Assembly: GCA_964525565.1 (NCBI GenBank)
Contig: CAZGHI010000002.1
Span: 1-64,000, forward strand
Length of the DNA: 64,000 nucleotides
Source: OLB6 sp964525565
GTDB lineage: Bacteria; Bacteroidota; Ignavibacteria; Kapaibacteriales; Kapaibacteriaceae
Direction: 5' to 3'
Below, piece after piece: positions 54,493 to 63,248 of this stretch. Each line of letters opens with the position of its first letter. Positions within the stretch are counted from its first letter, which is position 1. The notes below the pieces were generated by a model. It was not told the DNA's origin. It was given only the letters and a program-made list of their open reading frames with translations, and searched no databases. Made by a program: the position numbers and the translations under genes.

Positions 54493-55623
54493 TTACCGGA
54501 CTTTGAACGTTGCCATGGTAATGATCGCGAGCATGATGGCTACTATGTAAAAGCGAGATACAATTTTGGCCTCGTGCCATCCACTCTTTTCAAAGTGATG
54601 ATGCAGCGGAGCAATTTTAAACAGTCGTCGGCCTTCACCATAGCGCCGACGAGTAAACTTAAACCACGTTACCTGGAGGATTACCGAAACTGTTTCTGCC
54701 AAGAAAATGCCTCCAACAATCGGTAGCAGGAATTCCTTCTTTATCAGCACGCAGAGAACACCAATGGCTCCTCCGAGGGCTAAGGATCCTGTATCGCCCA
54801 TAAACACCTGTGCCGGGTAAGCGTTGTACCAAAGAAAGCCCATAGAAGCCCCAACGATAGCAGCGCAGAAAATTGCCAACTCGTCGGTACCACGCAAATG
54901 CAGGATGTTCAGATAGTCAGCAAAAAATGCATTCCCCGAAAAGTATGCTATCACGGCAAGGGTAAGAGCACTAATTCCAACGGTGCCAATGCATAAACCG
55001 TCAAGTCCATCGGTTAGGTTCACTGCATTCGAAGTAGCCGTGATAATGAACACAACAACGGGAATGTATATCCATCCAAAATCGAAGTTTACCATTTTTT
55101 CAAACGGAACGGTCGTTAGCGTTTTTACGGCTGAAAGGGTGGGTGAATACCATTCCGGGAAAAAGTAGAGCGCACTTCCAACCAATAGGCCTGCCAGTAC
55201 CTGACCAATGAGCTTGTATTTGCCAATCAGCCCGTTGGGATACTTTTTGATAACCTTCAGATAATCGTCGATAAATCCAACAAGACCCATCATGGCTGTA
55301 AGAGCAACGGCGGTTATCACATACATGTTGTCGGTTCTGCCCCAGAGCAACGTAGGGATAAGAATGGCAGCCAGAACTATAAGTCCACCCATTGTTGGTG
55401 TGCCAGCTTTCTTGCTGTGGTGGCCAACATCTGCCAGCTCTTTTTTTGCTTGTTCACCAATCTGAATTCGTTTAAGCATTGCAATTATTCTGGGACCAAG
55501 AAACAAGGAAATGATCAGAGCCAGTATAGCTGCCGCTGCTGCACGAAACGTAACAAACTGAAATAAGCCAATTCCCGGTATATCCCAAATACCGCGCATC
55601 CACTGTGCCAGATGGTATAGCAT
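54493..55623 (-). CDS. mraY: Phospho-MurNAc-pentapeptide transferase (lipid I synthase)
   Basis: 376 residues with about ten transmembrane helices. The conserved acidic motifs are LVGFIDDYLKVIKK (Asp pair), NAVNLTDGLDGLCIG and the histidine-rich loop APLHHHFEKSGWHEAKIV. The enzyme puts phospho-MurNAc-pentapeptide onto undecaprenyl phosphate at the cytoplasmic face. It overlaps murF by one base and precedes the GT-like gene. Confidence 0.98.
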   Translation of the reverse strand: MLYHLAQWMRGIWDIPGIGLFQFVTFRAAAAAILALIISLFLGPRIIAMLKRIQIGEQAKKELADVGHHSKKAGTPTMGGLIVLAAILIPTLLWGRTDNMYVITAVALTAMMGLVGFIDDYLKVIKKYPNGLIGKYKLIGQVLAGLLVGSALYFFPEWYSPTLSAVKTLTTVPFEKMVNFDFGWIYIPVVVFIITATSNAVNLTDGLDGLCIGTVGISALTLAVIAYFSGNAFFADYLNILHLRGTDELAIFCAAIVGASMGFLWYNAYPAQVFMGDTGSLALGGAIGVLCVLIKKEFLLPIVGGIFLAETVSVILQVTWFKFTRRRYGEGRRLFKIAPLHHHFEKSGWHEAKIVSRFYIVAIMLAIITMATFKVR

Positions 55624-57005
55624 CAGTGTTCTTTCAGGTAAGTGATAACATGCTCCATTTCAAGCCCCCGAGATCCCTTAACTAAAACAGCCGCTCCTGG
55701 TTTAGCTTCAGCCAATACTACAAGTGCGCATTGTTTGTGGCTATCACAAACATGGACGTTTTTGTTCAAATAACGGACAGCCGATGAAAACTCATGGCCG
55801 TACACCACCACGGTGTCTGCAGATGCTAATGCCAACTCAAGGATGGCGATATGTTCTTCCGCTGTGCGTTGACCAAGTTCACGCATGTCGCCCAGTACGG
55901 CAATTCTCTGTTCTGCAGGGTAGGCGCTTAACGTTCTCAGTGCAACGGCCATACTATCCGGATTGGCATTGTATGTGTCGTTGAGGACTACCAAACCATT
56001 TGCACTTTCCGTTACCATCCTTGCATACCCATGAGGCTCATTCGGGAGGTATCCTTCGAGTCCGTGTTTTATTTCGTGTGCACTTAGTCCAAGAACACGT
56101 GCAACAGCTACAGTAGCTACAGCGTTGAGAGCAGCAGCATACCCGAATGTGTGCATGGTTGCACGAAGCGCTGTATCGGGCAGTACAACGTGGATAGTGG
56201 GATGCAATTTGTGGTCGAAGGTAACACGAGCGTGGATGTCGGCATCATGTTCCACGCCAAACGAAAGCCCCTTTCCACTTCGTTGTGAACACCATCGCAC
56301 GATGCGCTCATCGTCGGCGTTAATGAGCATGGTGCCGCCGGTATCTATGAGAAACTCGAACAACGCCATCTCTTCTTGCTCCACACCATCCAAACTGATA
56401 AGCTGTTCCAGATGTTCCTTACCTATTTGCGTAATCAAGCCATGTGTAGGCTGAACCATTGCAGAAAGCAGTTCAATTTCGCCCGGCTGGTTGGTGCCAA
56501 TTTCAACAACAGCCGCAGTGTGCTCTGAAGTAAGTGCCAGCAATGTGAGCGGTGTTCCAATTTGGTTGTTGAAGTTCGCTTCGGTTTTCAAAACGGTAAA
56601 ACGTTCTGAAAGAACGTGTGCTGCGAGATCCTTTGTACTTGTTTTTCCGGCAGCACCTCCAATTGCAACTACAGGAATGGAAAATCGTTTGCGATGATAC
56701 CATGCCAACGTTCCAAGGGCGTGTACTGTGGACTCAACAAACACAAATGGCGCGCTGTTAGTCGGCTTGCCTTGTACAGCTTTGGCTTCTGCAACAATCA
56801 ACGAAGCGCCTTTCCTAATGGCTTCCGCTATGTGCTGATGTCCATCGAAACGCTCTCCTTGCAGAGCTATAAAGGCATTACCCGGAACAAGAGTGCGGGT
56901 ATCGGTACAAACACCCGACACGCTCAGATTGTGCGGAAGATGCTGAGCTGCCGATCCGAAACAGGCTACTACATCTGCTTTGGTAAACGGTGCTGTATTG
57001 TTCAT
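55623..57005 (-). CDS. murF: UDP-N-acetylmuramoyl-tripeptide--D-alanyl-D-alanine ligase
   Basis: 460 residues. The Mur ligase ATP site is IGGAAGKTSTKDL, followed by TEANFNNQIGTPLTLL, EIGTNQPGEI and the C-terminal VLNDTYNANPDSMAVAL. MurF adds D-Ala-D-Ala to complete the pentapeptide. It overlaps rsmH by 4 bp and mraY by one base, so the three are translationally linked. murE, which normally precedes murF, is not here. Confidence 0.97.
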   Translation of the reverse strand: MNNTAPFTKADVVACFGSAAQHLPHNLSVSGVCTDTRTLVPGNAFIALQGERFDGHQHIAEAIRKGASLIVAEAKAVQGKPTNSAPFVFVESTVHALGTLAWYHRKRFSIPVVAIGGAAGKTSTKDLAAHVLSERFTVLKTEANFNNQIGTPLTLLALTSEHTAAVVEIGTNQPGEIELLSAMVQPTHGLITQIGKEHLEQLISLDGVEQEEMALFEFLIDTGGTMLINADDERIVRWCSQRSGKGLSFGVEHDADIHARVTFDHKLHPTIHVVLPDTALRATMHTFGYAAALNAVATVAVARVLGLSAHEIKHGLEGYLPNEPHGYARMVTESANGLVVLNDTYNANPDSMAVALRTLSAYPAEQRIAVLGDMRELGQRTAEEHIAILELALASADTVVVYGHEFSSAVRYLNKNVHVCDSHKQCALVVLAEAKPGAAVLVKGSRGLEMEHVITYLKEH

Positions 57006-57919
57006 GACTGGCGAAGATACGCGTGGGTTACTTCGGCAACGCGCATTCGCACACTGCGCGACCGTGGATTCTGTGCCACCTCTTCATCGGTTGCCTGCAT
57101 AGGCTTTTTTGTAAGTATCGTTACATGTGGTAGGGGCGTATGCTGTGCGCTGTGAGCCTTGAACATATCTTTTACAATTCTGTCTTCCAGAGAGTGGTAG
57201 CTGAGCACTACAACCCGTCCACCAACGCCCATATGCTGAAGTACCGCAGTCAGTGCAGTCGAAAGAACATCAAGCTCATGGTTCACGGCAATTCGGAGTG
57301 CCTGAAAAACTCGGGCAAGAGTCTTGCTATGGTGGTTGGGAGGAATGTGCTGAACTATCGTGTCGCGGAGATCAACGGTAGTTCGGTAAGGGGCTAGTGT
57401 TCTTCGTCGAACGATTGCCTGGGCAAGTTTTTTAGCAGAAGGATCTTCGCCGTAATCACGAATGATCGCGGCTATCTCGTGTTCGGGCAGAGAGTTTAAG
57501 AGATCTGCTGCAGTAGGTCCGGTTGGCGAGAATCTCATGTCAAGCGGACTGTTGTGTCGGTATGAAAAACCACGAGGGTGATGATCGAACTGATAGCTGC
57601 TCACGCCCAAATCAAAAAGTGCACCGGCAAGTGGTTGTTGTAGCTGCAAATGGCTGGCCATTGTTGAAAAGTTTGCATGGATGAGTTGCAAGCGGGAGTC
57701 GATTATTCCACACTCCGAGAAGCGCTCAATGGCAACGTTGTCGGCATCAAACGAAAGCAACCGTCCGTTATCGGGCAACTTATCAAGGATGAGTTTTGTA
57801 TGCCCCCCCCCACCGAGAGTTGCATCAACAAAAACACCACCACGCTCAGGCTGTAGGTATGCCAAGCACGCATCGGCCATTACCGGGATATGATATTCTT
57901 CGGGTCGAAGTCGGGCCAT
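57002..57919 (-). CDS. rsmH: 16S rRNA (cytosine-1402 N4)-methyltransferase
   Basis: 305 residues. The opening EYHIPVMADACLAYLQPERGGVFVDATLGGGGHTKLIL is the RsmH signature with the SAM-binding GGGGH. Later LFDLGVSSYQFDHHPRGFSYRHNSPLDMRF and VVLSYHSLEDRIVKDMF are both conserved. In most bacteria it is near mraZ, ftsL and ftsI; none of these follow it here. First gene of a tightly packed cell-wall run, divergent from the cytochrome c gene. Confidence 0.98.
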   Translation of the reverse strand: MARLRPEEYHIPVMADACLAYLQPERGGVFVDATLGGGGHTKLILDKLPDNGRLLSFDADNVAIERFSECGIIDSRLQLIHANFSTMASHLQLQQPLAGALFDLGVSSYQFDHHPRGFSYRHNSPLDMRFSPTGPTAADLLNSLPEHEIAAIIRDYGEDPSAKKLAQAIVRRRTLAPYRTTVDLRDTIVQHIPPNHHSKTLARVFQALRIAVNHELDVLSTALTAVLQHMGVGGRVVVLSYHSLEDRIVKDMFKAHSAQHTPLPHVTILTKKPMQATDEEVAQNPRSRSVRMRVAEVTHAYLRQS

Positions 57920-57969
57920 TCAACAAAATTGCCGATGTTGTAGTTAGTGTCTGCATACACGGAACAGTT

Positions 57970-58401
57970 ATGACGAGAAAAATTGTCGCTACGATGGTTT
58001 GTGGTATGGTGATGGGTGCGTGCTCAGTTGATGTGCCTTCCGAAGGTGAACGTCTCTTTCAAGGGTACTGTCAGCGGTGTCACGGAGCATCCATGAAGGG
58101 TAATCTGGTTCAGATAGATATCTCTGCGAGGACAGTGTGGAGAGAACATCCGGATTCTCTTATTGGGGTGCTCTTATTTGGGTCAACGGGTGAGCGTGGC
58201 AGTACGCAGGAATCCCGAAGAACAATGCCGCCGGTTCCTTACAACAGCAAAGAAATAGCGGTGCTTACAGAGTACCTGATGCAAACAGTAGCAAATCGCA
58301 CGGTAGAGGTAACCGCTGCCGATGTAGATCGTGTACGGAAAAATAAAAGGTCTATACAAACACAGATAAGCTTGGAACACGCAAAGAATCAACAACCATA
58401 A
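57970..58401 (+). CDS. c-type cytochrome lipoprotein
   Basis: 143 residues from ATG 57970 (MTRKIVATMVCGMVMG); an earlier in-frame ATG would overlap rsmH. Lipobox VMGAC (Cys18). Heme motif CQRCH at residues 34-38, with the distal Met probably in RRTMPPVPY. The pattern fits a small single-heme cytochrome c of the cbb3-like/cytochrome c-551 type. Its 3' 50 bp overlap bshB1 tail to tail. It should be anchored in the envelope and pass electrons. Confidence 0.9.
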   Translation: MTRKIVATMVCGMVMGACSVDVPSEGERLFQGYCQRCHGASMKGNLVQIDISARTVWREHPDSLIGVLLFGSTGERGSTQESRRTMPPVPYNSKEIAVLTEYLMQTVANRTVEVTAADVDRVRKNKRSIQTQISLEHAKNQQP

Positions 58402-59080
58402 AGGGTTCGGCATATGCAACACCAATGCGCGAGCCGTAGTAACGATTGCGTGCTTCCAATTCATCAAGAAATTGTGGACGTGACAGTAGTGTTTCAGGTT
58501 CACTTGACTGATATGCTTCAGGAACATGAAACTGACTTGCATATGCCTTCAGCGCATGAAGTTTGATAGGCCAGGTGTCGGAAATATCCACGAGAACGGG
58601 AACGTTTGTGGGTAGTTCATGTTGCTGTCGGTAACAAAAAATGCTTGCTGGGCGATGAGGTAACTGTTCACGTCCGGAACCAGAAGTTTGCACTTTAGGC
58701 AATCCCGCAAGGAAAGAAGCGGCAGTAACAAGTTTATGAACAGCTTCATGATCTGGATGCCGCTCCACAGGGGGCGAGGTGATGATCAATGCTGGTCTAT
58801 ACTCGCGGATAATCTCTACAATGCGAAGCACGTTATTGGGCGTGTTGGTTATCGAGCCATCAGGCATATCAAGGATTTCGCGTTTCTTTACTCCAAGGAT
58901 GGTAGCAGCCTTGCTCGCTTCTTGAGCCCGAATTTCCGGTGTGCCACGCGTTCCTAATTCGCCGCGTGTGCAATCGGCCAGGATAACGGTGTTTCCTTCT
59001 TGAGTAAGTTTTGCTATTGTCCCTCCTGCCGAGAGCTCAGCATCATCGGGATGCGCAGAAACAACCAGAATTGTTGCCAT
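58352..59080 (-). CDS. bshB1: Bacillithiol biosynthesis deacetylase BshB1
   Basis: 242 residues. PIG-L/LmbE zinc motif AHPDDAEL at residues 9-16, and the second metal motif RHPDHEAVHKL near residue 113. The end NRYYGSRIGVAYAEPF is the BshB1-type close. It deacetylates GlcNAc-malate on the way to bacillithiol. It overlaps rpiB by one base and is the last gene of an rnhA-dut-rpiB-bshB1 run. Other bsh genes are not in the window. Confidence 0.93.
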   Translation of the reverse strand: MATILVVSAHPDDAELSAGGTIAKLTQEGNTVILADCTRGELGTRGTPEIRAQEASKAATILGVKKREILDMPDGSITNTPNNVLRIVEIIREYRPALIITSPPVERHPDHEAVHKLVTAASFLAGLPKVQTSGSGREQLPHRPASIFCYRQQHELPTNVPVLVDISDTWPIKLHALKAYASQFHVPEAYQSSEPETLLSRPQFLDELEARNRYYGSRIGVAYAEPFMVVDSLRVPSLSVFV

Positions 59081-59523
59081 TAGTTCAGATGTTCCCGACG
59101 ATGAATTTTTTCTACTCGTTTCTCGTGGCGACCACCTTCGAACTCTGTGGTTAAGAATGCCTCAACAATGCGAATTGCATCGTCCAGCGATGTAATTCGG
59201 CTTCCAACGGCAATCATATTGGCGTTGTTGTGCGCCCTTGCTAATCGGGCCATTTCTTCAGTTGTTGCATTTGCAGCTCTAATGCCGGCCACTTTGTTGG
59301 CTGCTATCGAAATGCCAATGCCTGTTCCGCATATGAGAACACCCGCATCGGCTTGTCCGGAAGCCACGAGATCGGCAGCAGCCATACCATAGTCCGGGTA
59401 ATCTACAGAGTCCGCACTATCGGTTCCTACGTCAACAACAACATGTCCTCGTGCGACAAGAACAGCCTTAATGGCCTCCTTGTACGCATAACCAGCATGA
59501 TCGGCGCCGATGCTAATGGTCAT
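59080..59523 (-). CDS. rpiB: Ribose-5-phosphate isomerase B
   Basis: 147 residues. GADHAGYAYKEAIK at the start, GTDSADSVDYPDYG, the active-site Cys in VLICGTGIGISIAANK, and ARAHNNANMIAVGSR. It interconverts ribose 5-phosphate and ribulose 5-phosphate. It overlaps dut by 4 bp (ATG inside the dut stop region) and bshB1 by one base. Confidence 0.97.
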   Translation of the reverse strand: MTISIGADHAGYAYKEAIKAVLVARGHVVVDVGTDSADSVDYPDYGMAAADLVASGQADAGVLICGTGIGISIAANKVAGIRAANATTEEMARLARAHNNANMIAVGSRITSLDDAIRIVEAFLTTEFEGGRHEKRVEKIHRREHLN

Positions 59524-59975
59524 CGTTGAACCTCTTGCCGTAAACCCGTGCTTCCAAAACCACCCAAACGCTCTGTTGCAGGCAGCTCAGAGACAACATT
59601 CCACTGAACGTGCTCGTGCTTTGACACCACAAGCTGCGCAATGCGCATACCTCTTTCAATGGTAAATGGCAACTTGCCGAAATTTGCGAGAATAATGTGA
59701 ACTTCGCCGCGAAAATCACTGTCAATAGTACCCGGCGCATTTAGTGCAAACACACCGTGTTTTGCAGCCAAACCACTGCGACTGCGCACCTGGCATTCAT
59801 ATCCGTAGGGAACAGCAATGTGAAGGCCCGTTGGAATCATTGCTACAGCTCCGCCGTCGAGAACAACGTTAGAACGGATAGCAGCATGAACGTCCATGCC
59901 GGCCGATCCACCGGTGGCATATTGCGGCAGAGGTAAATCGGCTGCATGTTCTAGCACAACTACGTCAACGTGCAT
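59520..59975 (-). CDS. dut: dUTP diphosphatase
   Basis: 151 residues, trimeric dUTPase. Motif 1 GSAGMDVHA, motif 2 RSRSGLAAKHG, motif 3 ALNAPGTIDSDFRGEV, motif 4 RGMRIAQLVV and motif 5 RLGGFGSTG (C-terminal loop closing over the site). It removes dUTP and supplies dUMP. It starts 12 bp after rnhA. Confidence 0.97.
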   Translation of the reverse strand: MHVDVVVLEHAADLPLPQYATGGSAGMDVHAAIRSNVVLDGGAVAMIPTGLHIAVPYGYECQVRSRSGLAAKHGVFALNAPGTIDSDFRGEVHIILANFGKLPFTIERGMRIAQLVVSKHEHVQWNVVSELPATERLGGFGSTGLRQEVQR

Positions 59976-59987
59976 ACTTCAGCCCCC

Positions 59988-60683
59988 TTACTTACGACCG
60001 AAATCGGCTGGATTCTCACCCCAATTATCGGTCTCCCATTTGAGCACCTGGTTGCTGTACGAATGTTGTTTTAACCACTGTTCAGCACGTTCAATCAGTT
60101 CGAAGACCTTTTTGTTCGCCGGAGAGCGCTCAACAGAGACCTTTGCTTTACGGTTACGAAGCCAGGTGAGCGCCGTTTTCGAATCGGTGTACACAGGCAC
60201 AGGGTTGCCTTCTTTCGTTAGCAGACTAAGTGCATGGACAATGGCTAAAAACTCGCCCATATTATTTGTTGCTCCCTGGTACGGACCCATGCGAAACAAC
60301 TCTTTCCCTGTTTCGGTATCAACACCACGGTACTCCATTACCCGCGTTTCCATGTTGCAAGCTGCATCAACGCTAACACTGGGCGTGATAGGTCCAGCAC
60401 TCTTCTTTCTGGAAGAAGATTTTCTTGTAGCTGGTTTTGATACGTTGCCATTACCGTCCGTGATTACGTCCGAGCCGGACTCGGCTTTCTGTCCGCCAAA
60501 TTTTGGCGGACCAGCTTCGAAAGCGACTCTGGCCTCTGCAAGGGTATCGTATGCGCGGTAACGTGACCCTTGATAACCTTCAACTTGGGGACGGCATTTC
60601 TCCCATGATGGGTAGATACCTGGGGCATGTCCCACCCAAACAACGTACCATTTACTCTTTTTCGGCGCTCTTATGATGGCCAT
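59988..60683 (-). CDS. rnhA: Ribonuclease H with N-terminal viroplasmin-like domain
   Basis: 231 residues. Residues 10-60 (KWYVVWVGHAPGIYPSWEKCRPQVEGYQG) are the caulimovirus-viroplasmin/RNA-DNA binding domain, then a Ser/Lys linker (residues 70-100), then RNase HI. Acidic catalytic residues are Asp106 in VSVDAACN, Glu144 in NNMGEFLA, Asp167 in VYTDSKTAL and Asp227 in NPADFGRK. This two-domain form is common in Bacteroidota. It removes RNA from RNA-DNA hybrids. First gene of the overlapping run that includes dut, rpiB and bshB1; divergent from comM. Confidence 0.95.
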   Translation of the reverse strand: MAIIRAPKKSKWYVVWVGHAPGIYPSWEKCRPQVEGYQGSRYRAYDTLAEARVAFEAGPPKFGGQKAESGSDVITDGNGNVSKPATRKSSSRKKSAGPITPSVSVDAACNMETRVMEYRGVDTETGKELFRMGPYQGATNNMGEFLAIVHALSLLTKEGNPVPVYTDSKTALTWLRNRKAKVSVERSPANKKVFELIERAEQWLKQHSYSNQVLKWETDNWGENPADFGRK

Positions 60684-60752
60684 AGGCGCGCGAATCTACG
60701 ACAAAGGCAGTCTATAGTGTCACACATACCTGGTGTTTCTTTACACTTTGGC

Positions 60753-62297
60753 ATGTATGCAAAAACGTTTAGTGCGGCACTTGTAGGTATTTCCGCATTC
60801 GAAGTTGAGATCGAAACCCACGTTGAAATGAGCCTACCCGGATTCCAGATTGTGGGTTTACCCGATAGTTCGGTTCGGGAAAGTAGAGAGCGCGTGCAGG
60901 CAGCAATTAAATATTCCGGTGTGGAAGTCCCCCCCCGACGTTACACAGTGAACTTGGCTCCTGCCGACGTTCGTAAAGAAGGAAGCATGTTTGACCTACC
61001 AATTGCCATTGGAGTGCTCATTGCTTTGGGCAGACTTAGCAGTGAAAGTGTAGCTGATGTGGCAATGATTGGAGAGCTAGCATTCGATGGTTCTCTGCGT
61101 AGATCGCATGGGGTGCTGCCCATGACGGCAATGCTGCAGCGCCACAAATACAAACGAATACTTCTACCGGCAGAAAATGCTGCCGAAGCTGCAATCATAC
61201 AAGACATTGAGGTTATTCCACTTGAATCGCTCACAGAAGCCATCGCATTCCTGTCCGGTGAACTTTGCATTCAGCCATATTCCATCGACGTGCCGGCACT
61301 GTTTCAGGCTTCGGCAATGGAAGGTGGTGCAGACATGGGCGAGGTACGGGGTCAGGGGGCTGTGAAACGAGCAATGGAAGTTGCTGCTGCTGGTGGACAT
61401 AACATGATTATGGTTGGTCCACCCGGAGCAGGGAAGACAATGCTTGCAAAGCGATTGCCATCAATCCTTCCGCCGTTAACTCTACAGGAATCTTTAGAAA
61501 CCACAGCAATCCACTCTGTTGCAGGGGTGTTACCCCCGGGAAAGGCACTCGTTACACGGCGTCCTTTTCGAGCTCCGCATCATACAATCAGCGATGCTGC
61601 TCTTGTAGGTGGTGGTGTAGGAACTGTTCGTGCAGGAGAGATTACGTTGGCACACCATGGCGTACTCTTTCTAGATGAGTTACCTGAATTTCAGAGGAAC
61701 GTACTTGAGGTACTCCGCCAACCTCTCGAAGACAAGCAGGTATTGATTTCTCGAACACGGACATCGGTCAACTTTCCGTCGAACGTAATGTTGGTGTGCA
61801 GCATGAATCCATGTCCATGTGGTCATTTTGGAAGCAGTATTCGAGAGTGTACGTGCACGCCTCTCGATGTTGCCAAATACATGGGTAGAATTAGTGGACC
61901 ACTGCTGGATAGAATAGACTTGCACATTCAGGTACCGGCAATAAATGTGACGGACCTGTCAGACACCCAACAAGGTGAATCCTCGGAGGAAATTCGAAAA
62001 CGAGTAATTCAAGCCCGTGCCATCCAGCAGGAACGATTTGCCGATAGGCCAGAAGTGTTTAAGAATGCCGATATGAGTCCGGCAGATATCGAACATCTTG
62101 GAGCGATCTCAGACGAAGCCAAACAATATCTGAAATTGAGTATGGAGCGTCTTTCACTATCGGCTCGGGCATATCATAGAATTCTGAAGGTAGCGCGGAC
62201 GATAGCGGATCTTGCCGCAGAGCCAAATATTTCTCGACAGCACATGGCAGAAGCAGTTCACTACCGCGATCTTGACAGACCATACTGGAATGCATAG
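60753..62297 (+). CDS. comM: YifB/ComM family AAA+ ATPase (Mg-chelatase-like)
   Basis: 514 residues from ATG 60753 (MYAKTFSAALVGISAFEVE). The N-terminal ChlI-like domain has VEMSLPGFQIVGLPDSSVRESRERV and NLAPADVRKEGSMFDLPIAIGVL; the ATPase has Walker A GPPGAGKTMLAKRLP, LFLDELPEFQRNVLEVLRQPLE and sensor arginine segments; the C-terminal domain ends with LSARAYHRILKVARTIADL. ComM is a helicase that helps branch migration during natural transformation, though YifB is also general. No other competence gene is nearby. Confidence 0.95.
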   Translation: MYAKTFSAALVGISAFEVEIETHVEMSLPGFQIVGLPDSSVRESRERVQAAIKYSGVEVPPRRYTVNLAPADVRKEGSMFDLPIAIGVLIALGRLSSESVADVAMIGELAFDGSLRRSHGVLPMTAMLQRHKYKRILLPAENAAEAAIIQDIEVIPLESLTEAIAFLSGELCIQPYSIDVPALFQASAMEGGADMGEVRGQGAVKRAMEVAAAGGHNMIMVGPPGAGKTMLAKRLPSILPPLTLQESLETTAIHSVAGVLPPGKALVTRRPFRAPHHTISDAALVGGGVGTVRAGEITLAHHGVLFLDELPEFQRNVLEVLRQPLEDKQVLISRTRTSVNFPSNVMLVCSMNPCPCGHFGSSIRECTCTPLDVAKYMGRISGPLLDRIDLHIQVPAINVTDLSDTQQGESSEEIRKRVIQARAIQQERFADRPEVFKNADMSPADIEHLGAISDEAKQYLKLSMERLSLSARAYHRILKVARTIADLAAEPNISRQHMAEAVHYRDLDRPYWNA

Positions 62298-62319
62298 TTG
62301 ATACCATTCAGATGCTGTA

Positions 62320-63222
62320 TTACTTTCCGGCAAACAGGATATGCCGCAGAGATACGAGGCCGCTTTCCACTCCACGGAAGCGCATCCCCAGCGTTGATTC
62401 AGCTTTAAGGTTTACCAGACCAGCACGCAGAGGTCTTCGGGCTGTTTGCATAAGCAGAGAGGATTCCAAAGGTTGCACAAGCTTCTTGTTTAGACGAAAG
62501 AAATCGGCAATCTGTAGTGCAAAGTCAGCACGACTCAAATAGTCTGCACCACCCACATGGTACAATCCAGTCACCTTACGAACGGCGATGCGAAGGATGG
62601 CTTCGGCAAGGTCTTCAACATAGGTTGGGTTACTGTATTGATCTGATGCTATGCGAACAGGTTTTCCTTCGTCCAGCGAACTAATTATGTAGTGTACAAA
62701 ATCCATGCGGCTAGGCGTAGGACTATATACAACGTTTGTTCGGACAATGGTTGATGTAATTCCGGCCGCAGCTACAGCGTTTTCTCCGGCAAGTTTCGAC
62801 TTGCCATAATAGTTAATGGGTGCGGGAATATCGGCCTCTGTGTACGGACCACGTTCACCGTCGAACACATAGTCTGAAGAAACATGAATCAGGTGTGCAT
62901 CACAAGATCGGGCTAAACGCACCAGTTGCTCCACAAGGGTAACATTAAGTTTCCACGCCAACGTGCGGTCGGCTTCGCAGCCGTCAACATTGGTATATGC
63001 TGCCAGATTAATAATTGTTGCGGGCATCTGGGCGAGAATAGCGTTCTTCAATTGTAATCTATTCGTTACATCAATCTTTCTGATTTGAACTCGATTATGG
63101 TCCAATTCGATATTGCTTCCAGTGATCAGCAACAGGGGACTGTCCGTTTCCTGGAGAAGCATCGGTACCAGGCTTGCAGCGGTAGTACTGCCAGCCCCAA
63201 CAACAACTATAGGTATTTGCAT
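62320..63222 (-). CDS. rfbD: dTDP-4-dehydrorhamnose reductase family protein
   Basis: 300 residues. Rossmann start VVVGAGSTTAASLV (slightly unlike the classic GxxGxxG), then PATIINLAAYTNVDGCEAD, VSSDYVFDG and the catalytic Tyr-x-x-x-Lys in YYGKSKLAGE. These fit RmlD, the last step of dTDP-rhamnose synthesis. No rmlA, B or C is near, so a different sugar nucleotide is possible. It converges with comM and is divergent from the antiporter gene. Confidence 0.87.
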   Translation of the reverse strand: MQIPIVVVGAGSTTAASLVPMLLQETDSPLLLITGSNIELDHNRVQIRKIDVTNRLQLKNAILAQMPATIINLAAYTNVDGCEADRTLAWKLNVTLVEQLVRLARSCDAHLIHVSSDYVFDGERGPYTEADIPAPINYYGKSKLAGENAVAAAGITSTIVRTNVVYSPTPSRMDFVHYIISSLDEGKPVRIASDQYSNPTYVEDLAEAILRIAVRKVTGLYHVGGADYLSRADFALQIADFFRLNKKLVQPLESSLLMQTARRPLRAGLVNLKAESTLGMRFRGVESGLVSLRHILFAGK

Positions 63223-63248
63223 AAAAACAAATGTATATTCACGCTGCT

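Noticed and set aside
56616..57155. Plus-strand open frame of 179 codons opposite murF and rsmH
   Set aside because: Antisense to two well-supported genes and Cys-rich without domains.
59896..60561. Plus-strand open frame of 221 codons opposite dut/rnhA
   Set aside because: Antisense to two well-supported genes; codon-driven shadow.
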